64,000 bases of DNA from Deinococcus marmoris DSM 12784. Its GTDB lineage: Bacteria; Deinococcota; Deinococci; Deinococcales; Deinococcaceae. This document shows, piece after piece, positions 1-8,484 of the stretch. The notes under the pieces are model-generated. The model was not told the DNA's origin and did not search any database. It saw only the letters and a program-made list of their open reading frames with translations. The DNA is taken from the NCBI RefSeq assembly GCF_000701405.1, contig NZ_JNIV01000006.1, positions 1-64,000 on the forward strand, written 5' to 3'. A program made the position numbers and the translations under genes. The number at the start of each line of letters is the position of its first letter. Position 1 is the stretch's first letter.

Positions 1-722
1 CGCTGGCGGGCGGCCGCGTAGTGCAGCCGCTCGATCCGGCCCTGCAGCTCACGCTGCGCGGTGGGCGGCAGCAGGTCGAGGTGGGCGGCGAACGTCGCCC
101 ACCGCAGGCGATCGGGCAGGGCCGGCGGGGCCAGCTGGGCGAGTGCCCCCGGCCCCGCCGCGGTGACGAGCGGCGAAAGCCCGACATCGATCCCGATGGC
201 AACGCCTCCCGCCCGGCGCTGCACAGCCGGCATCTCGAACTTGAGACTCGCGAACCAGAGGTTCTCCAATTCCACCAGCCGCGTCCCGGCCTGAAGCCAG
301 CGCACACCGCCGCCGCCCAGAACCACTGGCAACGCACGCCGTCCCTGGAACGTGGTCTGAATCACCTGGCGGACCCACGTCCGTTGCTGCGCCGGGCCCA
401 GATGCCCCAGCAGGCCCTGGGCCAGCAGCAGCTCGTCCTGGTGCTGCGCGTAGCCCGGTGAGGCCTGCACCAGCGCCGTCTGCTCCAGCGTCGGGAGCCG
501 GTAGAGCTGGGCCTGCAGCCCCACTGCACCCAGCTGCAACCGTTCATCGTGCCACCCGCACTGCTGGGTGAGGTCAGCGGCGTCGGGGATATACACCCGG
601 CCCCCCGCGAGGCCGCTGACCGGCTCTGTCGTATGGCGCATCCAGCCGGTGCGGACGAGCTCGCGCAGCTGCGCGCTCTGATCCACGCTGACGCGCAGGT
701 TGTGTGTTGTGTCTGTCTGCAT
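1..722 (-). CDS. TnpB/Cas12-like RuvC-fold protein, 5' part (runs off window)
   Basis: This open frame starts at the ATG at 722-720 and is still open at the window edge, giving 240 residues. A strong Shine-Dalgarno (AGGAGG, 8 bases upstream) fixes the start. Around residues 172-190 it reads GGVAIGIDVGLSPLVTAAG. This resembles the RuvC-I motif of TnpB (IS605 OrfB) and Cas12 nucleases (GIDLGL...), with the presumed catalytic Asp at residue 179, close to its position in ISDra2 TnpB. The following stretch, ending RIERLHYAAARQ, fits the arginine-rich helix after RuvC-I. The N-terminal half is not recognisable to me. It could be a divergent TnpB, a domesticated derivative or a small type V effector; RuvC-II/III and the zinc ribbon lie outside the window. 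Confidence 0.6.
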   Translation of the reverse strand, partial: MQTDTTHNLRVSVDQSAQLRELVRTGWMRHTTEPVSGLAGGRVYIPDAADLTQQCGWHDERLQLGAVGLQAQLYRLPTLEQTALVQASPGYAQHQDELLLAQGLLGHLGPAQQRTWVRQVIQTTFQGRRALPVVLGGGGVRWLQAGTRLVELENLWFASLKFEMPAVQRRAGGVAIGIDVGLSPLVTAAGPGALAQLAPPALPDRLRWATFAAHLDLLPPTAQRELQGRIERLHYAAARQ

Positions 723-796
723 TTCTCTTTCCTCCTGCCCTTTCCTGGCCCGTCGCCTGTGTGTCCCTGCTCTGCCCCTTTCCGGGTTCCCGCCCG

Positions 797-1160
797 GTGA
801 CGCGCGCGCGATGCACTGTCCTTGGATGGGAAGCGCGCGGCGGCTACCAGTGATGGGGCGCGCTGCGCGCGGTGACCTGTACGCGCGCCCAAACCCGCCG
901 GCACGACCGGTGATGCGCCTATCAGACCTCCCCGTTCCGTGATGTCATTTCAGCCGTTGCGTACGGCCGGTGGTGGGTCTAACCGGCATGAACCACCGAT
1001 GGTGGGTCAGGGCATAGGGCGCGCCCATGTCAGGCAGACGGTGGGTTCGCGCACGCGACAGGACACGCGGTGGGTATGCACTCCCGCCATGGCCCGGGCA
1101 TGGGTTGGACCTGGCTGTGGGGCTGATATGGGTGCGGTGTGACCCGCGGCGCAGCTGCGC
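797..1160. repeat. Degenerate motif array, about 30-bp period
   Basis: The 760 bases between the TnpB-like gene and the next gene show no convincing coding frame. They contain a recurring short motif, CCGGTGATG in the first half and CGGTGGGT in the second, with the GTG element near 798, 827, 851, 873, 911, 940, 971, 1003, 1042, 1071, 1101, 1129 and 1156. Most steps are 27-32 bases (range 22-39), close to three helical turns. Only 7-12 bases are conserved per unit and the intervals are unrelated, so it is not a normal CRISPR array. It may be a protein-binding array or a decayed tandem repeat. Confidence 0.4.
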
Positions 1161-1485
1161 CTGGATGGGACAGAGGCGGCTCACAGGCGCTGGCCTGAGC
1201 ACTTCGGAGGACAGATCGGATACACCGGCTTACGACTGGAAGTTCTAGGTCATTCAAAGTTTTGCAACGCGCGTTGCTGTGCTCTGGACGGCACTGGGCG
1301 TCAGAACATGAGAATGCCTGCAGGCCGCCCACCGCACCGATGGTTCGCCACTCCACCAAGCGCACCTCAGCGCAGCACCACTGTTGGGGGCCCGGAATGT
1401 CCAGCCCGGTGCAGCTGGACAACGCGGTCAGTCTGGAGCAGGACGCGGCCGGGTGGACCGCAGACCCCCTGGCTACGGTTGAAGC

Positions 1486-1950
1486 ATGATTCGATCCGAA
1501 CTTGCCGACGAACTCGGCGTGAATTCCTCGACGGTCCAGAAGTGGCTCTCCACGTACTCGCAACTCACCGAGCGGACCATCGAGCGTCGACTGGACGACC
1601 AGACCATCAATGACATGCAGCGTGCGCGGACGCTGATGCGGGACCGTCCTGGAATGCCGTTCCGTGAAGCCCTGGAGCGCGCGCTGGACCTGTTCGTTGA
1701 ACCGGTGCCGCCGGCCAGCGTCGAGCGGCTGATGGGGCGGCTCGATGACCTGGAGAACACGCTCGCCGGCATTGAGGATCGTCAGATGGTGCTGCAGGAC
1801 CATCTGCAGGCCCTGGCTGATCACCTCAAGGCAATCTCCGATGACCTGCACAGCCTTCTCCCAGAGCGCGCTGACCTGGTGGGGGCCGATGCGCCAACGG
1901 TTACTGACGACGGATCGAACACCACCGACTGGGAGAGACCGACGTCCTGA
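1486..1950 (+). CDS. Small HTH coiled-coil DNA-binding protein
   Basis: A 154-residue protein. Residues 1-25 (ELADELGVNSSTVQKWLSTY) look like a MerR-type helix-turn-helix that reads a plasmid or operator site. The rest is charged and helical, with a heptad-like stretch at about 75-130, and the C-terminal tail is acidic. This layout, an N-terminal MerR-like HTH plus a coiled coil, is typical of small plasmid regulators and partition accessory proteins. The ribosome-binding site is weak. It stands alone, between the motif array and a mobile-element end. DNA binding is well supported; the specific role is unknown. Confidence 0.65.
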   Translation: MIRSELADELGVNSSTVQKWLSTYSQLTERTIERRLDDQTINDMQRARTLMRDRPGMPFREALERALDLFVEPVPPASVERLMGRLDDLENTLAGIEDRQMVLQDHLQALADHLKAISDDLHSLLPERADLVGADAPTVTDDGSNTTDWERPTS

Positions 1951-2098
1951 AGCGAAATCGTGTCGATAAGAGCCAGAAGGCTCCTGTCGACGGATCTTTC
2001 ACGCTGAGTCAGCCCCGTTGGGACAGGCTCAGGGCGTACCAGCCGGCGGCGTGTCACTGCCGGGCCGGATGAATCATCGCGCCTGCATCCTGCCCCCA

Positions 2099-2252
2099 AT
2101 TTGCGTATCTCTGTTGCAAAATTCAGAATAATGGCGAGAGGTTTGTGCAAGGAGCATCGTCCATAACGTAGATCATGATATGCGTGTCAGACGGCAAAAT
2201 TTAATCTTTCATACAAGTTGGACAAAAATCAGGCCTTCGCCAGGTCAAGCCC
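2099..2252 (+). repeat. 155-bp mobile-element end, copy 1
   Basis: This stretch is homologous, with substitutions, to the reverse complement of 25830-25985. Shared blocks include TGCAAAATT, the TCGTCC segment, GCGTGTCAGAC, and the terminal block CCTTCGCCAGG(T)AAGCCC at 2234-2252. After the AAGCCC end the flanks diverge, so 2252 is an element boundary. Shorter copies of the terminal block occur at 25494, 31719 and 63987. It is probably the end of an insertion sequence or a MITE-like relic. Confidence 0.55.
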
Positions 2253-2283
2253 CTGAGCATGGGATCTGACCCACCTGCACTGA

Positions 2284-2427
2284 GCAGCCGCACCCTGGCA
2301 CGCTCTCGCAGAGCCGGCGCCGGCAGAAGCGGTAGTGCAGGCAGTGTGTTTTGTGCAGGTTCCCGCCCTGGCCAACGTCCTCCACGCGTTCTTCAGACTG
2401 GTCAAGGGGCCGACGAAGCGGCGTTAG
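2284..2427 (+). pseudogene. Possible coding remnant, unidentified C-terminus
   Basis: A 47-codon frame with Deinococcus-like codon use ends in TAG and contains the phrase PALANVLHAFFRLVKGP. It has no start codon and follows directly on a mobile-element end, so it is best read as the tail of a truncated gene. No family assigned. The rest of 1951-2687 outside this and the repeat shows nothing I can support. Confidence 0.25.
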
Positions 2428-2687
2428 GTCTGTTTTGCGTGGGCTGCCGCAAACATGCTTCAGCGCCCTGTCCAGTTCCCTAACCGCTCCTGACTCATCA
2501 CGCGCGCACTTCAGCCGCGCGCTCCTAGAGCTCTCAGCACCCATATGGCACAATCCCGCAGAGCAGGAACTTAGACGCTTCCGCTGATGGCGCGGGCGGT
2601 GGCACTGAAGCGGTTATAACAGGTCTCCATTGTGTCTCAGTCTTCTGATCAGGCGCAAATGTGTCTGCTGGCCGCCCCCCACTTCCT

Positions 2688-3761
2688 TCAGAACATGGGC
2701 CTCAGGTCGATCCCAATGCTCCTGCGCCCCAGACTTTCAGCCGCCTTCATGGTGGTTCCTGACCCCATGAAAGGGTCCAGCACCAGGCCTGGCCGGCTCT
2801 CGGCCCCCCCGCACTGTGGGCAGGGGTCGAAGCGCACGTGCTGGGGCAGGGCGAAGGTGAACTCGCGGAAGTACCCGTTGAGCTTCTCCTTGGCCTCAGC
2901 GGCGAGACGCTGCACCTCAGCGCTGTTCCTACCCGACCCGTTCTGATACTGCAGCGTCTTACCCACATCACCGCTGCCAGTGGCGCGAATCGCCCGGAGA
3001 TGCCCCTCAGTCAGGCCGCTCGCCTCCCAGATCTCCCGGGCGCGCTTGCTCTGCTTGCGTTGTGGATCCAGCTCCAATCCGCGCTCAATCACGCGTGAAA
3101 GAGCAGCGCCGCAGGAGACACAGACGCACTCGGGGCAGCCCAGGCGCAGGGCGCGCCGGGGCAGCTCGGCGGGGAAGGGAGCCAGGTGGGCCGTGCGACT
3201 CCGGACAGACTTGATGTGCCATACATTTCCCTCAGAAAGATCGAATTCCTGCGCGTAAGCGAAGGTGTCCATAAAGGGCCGCTGGGAGCGCGCGAACTGA
3301 AAGATCGCCTCGTGGCGCTGGGCCAAGCGCGCGTGAGGGTTGGGGATGCCGCTGCGCTTGGCCCAGACGATGTGCGAGATCAAGTGCCAGCCCCGGCGGA
3401 TCATCTCCGTCTCGAACATCCGCGGGATGCCAACGACCTCGCCGTCTCGAATTGAGTCGCCCAGATTGACGAACACACTGGCGTGCGGCTTCAGGAGGGG
3501 GCGCCAGCCGTGCACGGTGGTCACCAGCTCCTTGATGAACTCCTGCGGATCTCGCTCCCAGCCGAGCTGCTCAGGATGTCCATAGTCACGCTTCTGCCAG
3601 TACGGAGGGGAGGTGACGATGACGTCCACGCTCCCCAGAGCGATCAACTTTGCGGCGTCACGGGCATTTCCAGGCAAGACCACCGGCGTGGTGGTCATGG
3701 GTGCTTGGACGCGTCTGAGACGGCGCTTCAGGGGAATTCCAGGTTGCGGGATTGTCGTCAT
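2688..3761 (-). CDS. Beta-class DNA methyltransferase
   Basis: A 357-residue S-adenosylmethionine-dependent DNA methyltransferase. The catalytic motif TSPPYW (residues 50-55) precedes the cofactor motif DPFMGSGTT (about 329-337), which is the permuted beta order. The SPPY form favours N4-cytosine methylation, though N6-adenine is possible. The central target-recognition region contains two Cys pairs (CPECVCVSCG and CPQCGG) that look like a zinc knuckle. The protein ends only about 12 residues after motif X/I, shorter than usual. An internal Met at residue 22 is an alternative start, but the first has the better upstream GAGGG. It is divergent from the nuclease-helicase gene. It may protect host DNA from the neighbouring defence genes; no cognate restriction enzyme is adjacent. 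Confidence 0.85.
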   Translation of the reverse strand: MTTIPQPGIPLKRRLRRVQAPMTTTPVVLPGNARDAAKLIALGSVDVIVTSPPYWQKRDYGHPEQLGWERDPQEFIKELVTTVHGWRPLLKPHASVFVNLGDSIRDGEVVGIPRMFETEMIRRGWHLISHIVWAKRSGIPNPHARLAQRHEAIFQFARSQRPFMDTFAYAQEFDLSEGNVWHIKSVRSRTAHLAPFPAELPRRALRLGCPECVCVSCGAALSRVIERGLELDPQRKQSKRAREIWEASGLTEGHLRAIRATGSGDVGKTLQYQNGSGRNSAEVQRLAAEAKEKLNGYFREFTFALPQHVRFDPCPQCGGAESRPGLVLDPFMGSGTTMKAAESLGRRSIGIDLRPMF

Positions 3762-3973
3762 GGGAGCCCTCGGCGAGAATCGAGGCGACCCTTCTCAGCG
3801 GCCGCCCCGACAGGTTCTGTGGTCCCGAGCCTAGCACCTTAGTGTCGGTACGGGGCAGGGATTCGCGTGCAACAGAGCACGCCCACTTCCTATCCTCCGG
3901 AGTGCCGGTGGATATTTCCGATAGAAGAAGGCCCTACTCCGCAGGTTCGGCCTGCAACCACAAGGGCTAGTCC

Positions 3974-3986
3974 TATACTCGAAGGA
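3974..3986 (+). promoter_or_regulatory. -10 box and RBS of the nuclease-helicase gene
   Basis: A TATACT box at 3974-3979 is followed by GAAGGA at 3981-3986 and the ATG at 3991, so any leader is very short. I see no good -35. The 229 bases between the divergent methyltransferase and this gene must carry both promoters. Confidence 0.5.
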
Positions 3987-3990
3987 CTCC

Positions 3991-6900
3991 ATGCCCACCC
4001 TCCAGAAGAAGTCGCTGTCTCTGTATTTCAAGAATCGCTGCGACCGGCAGCTCCTGCTCTACCTGCACACTGACGACGAACGGGCGGCGCTGGGCATGCC
4101 GGAACGTCAGCAGGCCCGGCCCGGGCTCGGTCAGGCAGCTCAAGCTGGGCATGAGTACCAAGCCTGGCGCGTGGGTGAATTAGTGGAGGTGCTGGGCGAC
4201 CGCGTCGTGCATGGGGAGGCTGATCCCAAAAACCCGAACCAGTTGAAGGCGACCGACCTTCGGGCAGCGCTGGAACAGGCCCAGGCCTACTCCGTGATCG
4301 TTGAGGGAGAGTTCGAGGTGCCGGAAAGCTTTCTGCGCTGGGCCGGCGTACAGGGCAGCTTGCAAGCCGCTGGGAAGAGCGGCAAGCTCCACAACGACGT
4401 GCGCCCCGACCTCACCGAGGTGTTGCCTTCCGGGTACGGGAATCAGCAGGTCACGCCGGATGGCCGCGTTGTGGCCCTTCTCCCTGATGATGGGCGGTTA
4501 CAGCTGCGGGTCGTGGACATCAAACTCGCCTCGGAACCCGGCGCGAACTACTTCGGAGAGGTCGCGTATTACTCGGTTATCCTCGCCAGCGCGCTGGAAG
4601 CTTGGGGACTGGAGGGCCACTTTGTGGTGCTCCCACAAGCCGCCTTGTGGCCCGGCTCTTACGACAACTCGGAGGTGGTCGGCCTCGCGCGCAAGCGCGC
4701 CGAGACCGGAACGGCCGCTACCCCCGAAGAGCTCTTCAAAGCCCTTCACAAGGATTTCGAGGAAATTGACATTGAGCTGTTCACCCCGCGCATCGTGCGG
4801 TTCCTACGTGAGGACCTTCCGCGCGTGCTGACTGCCGGGCTGGGTGGGGCTGCCTGGCACCCGAGCTATAACTGCATGGGCTGTGAGTTCTACGGCCATG
4901 ACTGGCAGGACGCTCAGGGGAGCGACACCTGGCGCTCTGACCATTGCAAGCAGCTGGCCGCTCAAGATGACGGCCGACTCAGCCGCGTCTATGGACTCAC
5001 CCGCAGTATGGCCCTGGAATTGGAGAGTCAGGGAGTCACCTCAGTGTCCAAGCTGGCCACACTTTCGCCGCAGGCCCCGCCCCTCAAGCGCAGTGGAGCC
5101 CTACGGGCGAATGCCGCCAAGCTCGTCGCCCGTGCCCAGTCGCTGAATCAGGGTCAGGCAGTGCCGGTGCCTGGCGATGGACTCACCGCCTCAATGCCCG
5201 CCTACGCTGACCTGAAAATCTGGATTGACATCGAGTATGACCCCAGCACGGCGATCACAGGAGCTTTTGGCATTCGTGCAGGCTGGTTCGAACCGCGTGA
5301 ACCCGCCACAGAGTGCGTGGGAGAACGGGGGAAACGAGAGTGGGGGCGCTACGGCGAGCGCCTGATCTTCCTGGTGGAGCGCAAAGATCGTCAGGACCTT
5401 TCTCTGGAACGAGAGCGGTTCTTGATATTCCTGCGGACCCTGAAGGGCATTCTGACCTGGGTAAAGGAGCAGGACGACGCCCGCCTGAGCGCCCCCCCCA
5501 CTTGCTGGAAGGTCAATTCGCGTACCGATGAGAAGGAGGCCGTGTACCCCCGGCGTAGCCGCTACCAGATCTACCTGTGGGACGAGGCACAGCAGCGCCA
5601 CCTACAGCGCCTCGTGGGCCGCCATCTGGAAGCCGTCTTACAGGAGCCGGAGTTGCAGGACCTGGCTTGGCTCTTTCCTTCCGGGGAACTGCTTCAGCAG
5701 GCCGAAGACGCCACACGCGCCGCACCGCTCACGATCGTACAGCCGGTCCTGGAAGCGTTCGTCGCAGTGCCGGTACCGCACCACTACACCCTCATGAGCA
5801 TCGCGCCGCAATACAACGACGGGTTTTTTGGCTGGTCGCGCGACCAGCGCTTCTATGACGAGCTCAGCAGCCTGCTCCCGCCTGAACGCATTCACGAAAT
5901 CTGGGACCGCGGGGCGACCCGAACCGAGGCGCAACAGGCACGCATGGAGGACACGCTGCGTCTGGAGACCGGCAAGAAGCTTGACGCCCTCGAACAGGTA
6001 CAGCGCCGACTGGAACGAGACCTGCGTGTGCGTAAAGCCGCCAGCAATTCGGCCGCTCCCTCCGTTGGGTATGAGTCTGAGACGCTCGACGGCGTAAGCG
6101 AAGAGTCGCAGTTGTGGTTCCAGTATCACCGCCTGAACGCAGCCATGCAACAGTTCGAATCGGAATTCGCCTACTGCCTGCCAGCCGCTGAGCGAGTCGC
6201 GAAGTTCAAGGGGGCCGAGCTCAAGCGCCTGAGGGGTCCGGAAGCACAAGACGCGCTCAATCACCTCAATCGGCAGGCGGGGACCCGGTACAGCCATGCG
6301 GACGTCCTGGTCTTCTGCATGACCGACGAGTCCCGCGACGTGAACTTGCGGCTGAGCGATATCGGACTGTGCCTGTCACCCACGAACCAGCCAGGGTTCC
6401 TGATGCGCACACTGGGCAGCTTCAAAAAGCCTCGCGACGTGTACAAGCAGTCAAAGCAGGCTGGCAAGCAGGGCCGTACCATGACTCTCCCCTTCTCCGG
6501 GGGAGATCTGAAGAAGCCGCTGTGGCAGGTCATGAACTTTTCAGTCAGCATCGAGTTGTTGGACCGGCGGGCCGGTTTGGTGCTCCTGAAGCCGTTCTCC
6601 GACCAGTACTACCAGTTGTGCACCCTTCTCGACTTCAATCCGGACGACACCACGCCAGTGATGCTTGATCGTCTACAGCGTGACTTTTTCGCCAAGAAGA
6701 TCCGCATCACCCTGAAGGCCATGGGCGTGCCCGAGAACGTCACCCTGGACCCTCTGGCCCTCAGGCCTCTCAACCCTCAGGCGCGCGGCCCCCTGCCTCG
6801 CCGGCGCAACAAGGAGTGGAACGGACCCTGGGTGGACTTTCTTTGGCGTGGCCGCGAGACCGCCCAGGCTCCGCGACTGGGGCACCTAGCAAAGCAGCTG

Positions 6901-8466
6901 CAAGACGAGTTGGGCATTGGTGCGGCACTCAATAGCCGGCAGGCCGACGCCTGGCGCAGCGCGCTTACGCAGCGGCTCACGCTGATCTGGGGGCCGCCCG
7001 GCACCGGAAAGAGCAAGACCCTCCGGTCGATCCTCAAGGGCGTCGTACGCGAGGCGGAACTGCTTGGAGAGCCCCGGGTCATCCTCGTCACGGCGAACAC
7101 ATATACCGCTGTAGACAACGTGCTGCTGGAGCTGCTGAATGACCTGAATGACACTTCCGCGAAGGTGGTACGGGTTCAACGCGAAGGACGCGAGACCGAC
7201 GCACGGGTGACCCAGGCGCTGCAGCAGCACACTGGACTTTTCAGCAACCTGGACGTGGACCGATGGGCTCCGGCCGACGAGGTCCACGAGCTTATCGGCC
7301 GGATCGAAGCTCGTGAAGGCATCCTGATCCTGGGGGCTCCCGCCATTCAGGTGCACAACCTCGCCTACGCTGCCCGGGACGAGGGCACCCAGAAGTACGC
7401 CAGACTGCCCTGGTTCGACTACGTCGTGATCGACGAAGCCTCACAGATGGACGCGGTGACAAGCACCCTCGTGTTCACGAAGGCCCGGCCAGAGTCAACC
7501 GTAGTGCTCGCCGGTGATGATAAGCAGTTGCCGCCTATCCACGCGGCTGAAAAGCCTGAGGGCCGGGATCCCCTGCTGGGCTCGGTCTACGAGTATTTCA
7601 AGACCATCGGGCAGGTGAAGCCCGTGGAATTGAATGTCAATTACCGCTCCAACGGGGCCATCGTGCGCGTTGCCCACCTCGCGAAGTACAGCCAGGACCT
7701 GCATGCCTGGTCAGAGTCCATGCGGCTGAATCTACGTGACTGGGAGGTGCCCACCGAGGCCCCCGAGGGATGGCCCCAGACCGTCACCTGGTCCCCGGTG
7801 TGGTACCACCTGCTGGACCCGGACGCCCCCGTCACCTGCGTGGTCTACGAAGATCCAGCCCTCAGCGGTCAGGTGAACGACTTCGAGGTGGAGGCGGCCT
7901 CGGCCCTGGCCTGGATCTTGCGCCGTCACCTGGGCCGAGGCGCGCTTGGGCGCCTGAACGCGGCTGGGGAGGAGATTGAGTGCCCGGCTGATTTGGCAGA
8001 CGACCAGCACTTCTGGAAGGAAGGCCTCGGCGTCGTTGCCCCGCACAAGGCGATGGTCAGCAAGGTCGCGGAGAGCTTCCGTCACCTGTTCCCGGCAGCA
8101 CCTGCGGCCGCCGTGACCTCGGCGGTCGATACAGTCGAGCGCTTCCAGGGTCAGGAGCGTGAGGTGATGCTTGCGGTCTTCGGTCTGGGCGACACGGAGA
8201 TGATCTCCAGCGAGGCAGAGTTCCTGTACGACCTGCGGCGCTTTAACGTGATGGCCTCACGTGCACGCAACAAGCTGATCGTGTTCGTGACCCGTGCGCT
8301 CCTGGACTTCATGGCGAACGACAAGGACGTCTTGGAGCAGTCTGGGTTGCTTAAGCGCTTCGCCGAGCTGTACTGCCAGCCAGTCGGGGCGGCGGCAGAC
8401 CTCTGCGTGCGGAACGAGCGTGGAGAGGTGCTTGTGCGTGCCTGTGAAGTGCGTGTGGCGCGCTGA
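3991..8466 (+). CDS. Dna2-like Fe-S nuclease / SF1 helicase fusion
   Basis: A 1491-residue protein with two enzymatic parts. Residues 1-330 form a Cas4/AddB-like PD-(D/E)XK nuclease: Asp140, Asp176 and Lys178 (VVDIK) are the likely metal-binding residues. Cys17, Cys295, Cys298 (CMGC) and Cys319 resemble the four-cysteine iron-sulfur cluster of this family. Residues about 1000-1480 form a superfamily 1 Upf1/Dna2-type helicase: Walker A GPPGTGKSK, DEAS (VVIDEASQM, about 1145), GDDKQLPP, NYRSN, and the C-terminal ERFQGQE and ASRARN motifs. The middle is unassigned, with a predicted coiled coil near 655-690. The combination points to ATP-driven unwinding plus cutting of DNA. The gene ends 18 bases from the end of sngC, facing it, inside a defence island. 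I infer a role in phage DNA processing. Confidence 0.85.
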   Translation: MPTLQKKSLSLYFKNRCDRQLLLYLHTDDERAALGMPERQQARPGLGQAAQAGHEYQAWRVGELVEVLGDRVVHGEADPKNPNQLKATDLRAALEQAQAYSVIVEGEFEVPESFLRWAGVQGSLQAAGKSGKLHNDVRPDLTEVLPSGYGNQQVTPDGRVVALLPDDGRLQLRVVDIKLASEPGANYFGEVAYYSVILASALEAWGLEGHFVVLPQAALWPGSYDNSEVVGLARKRAETGTAATPEELFKALHKDFEEIDIELFTPRIVRFLREDLPRVLTAGLGGAAWHPSYNCMGCEFYGHDWQDAQGSDTWRSDHCKQLAAQDDGRLSRVYGLTRSMALELESQGVTSVSKLATLSPQAPPLKRSGALRANAAKLVARAQSLNQGQAVPVPGDGLTASMPAYADLKIWIDIEYDPSTAITGAFGIRAGWFEPREPATECVGERGKREWGRYGERLIFLVERKDRQDLSLERERFLIFLRTLKGILTWVKEQDDARLSAPPTCWKVNSRTDEKEAVYPRRSRYQIYLWDEAQQRHLQRLVGRHLEAVLQEPELQDLAWLFPSGELLQQAEDATRAAPLTIVQPVLEAFVAVPVPHHYTLMSIAPQYNDGFFGWSRDQRFYDELSSLLPPERIHEIWDRGATRTEAQQARMEDTLRLETGKKLDALEQVQRRLERDLRVRKAASNSAAPSVGYESETLDGVSEESQLWFQYHRLNAAMQQFESEFAYCLPAAERVAKFKGAELKRLRGPEAQDALNHLNRQAGTRYSHADVLVFCMTDESRDVNLRLSDIGLCLSPTNQPGFLMRTLGSFKKPRDVYKQSKQAGKQGRTMTLPFSGGDLKKPLWQVMNFSVSIELLDRRAGLVLLKPFSDQYYQLCTLLDFNPDDTTPVMLDRLQRDFFAKKIRITLKAMGVPENVTLDPLALRPLNPQARGPLPRRRNKEWNGPWVDFLWRGRETAQAPRLGHLAKQLQDELGIGAALNSRQADAWRSALTQRLTLIWGPPGTGKSKTLRSILKGVVREAELLGEPRVILVTANTYTAVDNVLLELLNDLNDTSAKVVRVQREGRETDARVTQALQQHTGLFSNLDVDRWAPADEVHELIGRIEAREGILILGAPAIQVHNLAYAARDEGTQKYARLPWFDYVVIDEASQMDAVTSTLVFTKARPESTVVLAGDDKQLPPIHAAEKPEGRDPLLGSVYEYFKTIGQVKPVELNVNYRSNGAIVRVAHLAKYSQDLHAWSESMRLNLRDWEVPTEAPEGWPQTVTWSPVWYHLLDPDAPVTCVVYEDPALSGQVNDFEVEAASALAWILRRHLGRGALGRLNAAGEEIECPADLADDQHFWKEGLGVVAPHKAMVSKVAESFRHLFPAAPAAAVTSAVDTVERFQGQEREVMLAVFGLGDTEMISSEAEFLYDLRRFNVMASRARNKLIVFVTRALLDFMANDKDVLEQSGLLKRFAELYCQPVGAAADLCVRNERGEVLVRACEVRVAR

Positions 8467-8484
8467 GCACCTAAGGTCTCAACT

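Noticed and set aside
797..1160. CRISPR array beside the TnpB-like gene
   Set aside because: Repeat units share only 7-12 bases, spacing varies from 22 to 39, and no conserved 24-36 base repeat exists.
1030..1851. Long open frame on the minus strand, 273 codons
   Set aside because: It lies antisense to the HTH gene at 1486-1950 and across the noncoding array, with composition typical of GC-rich shadow frames.
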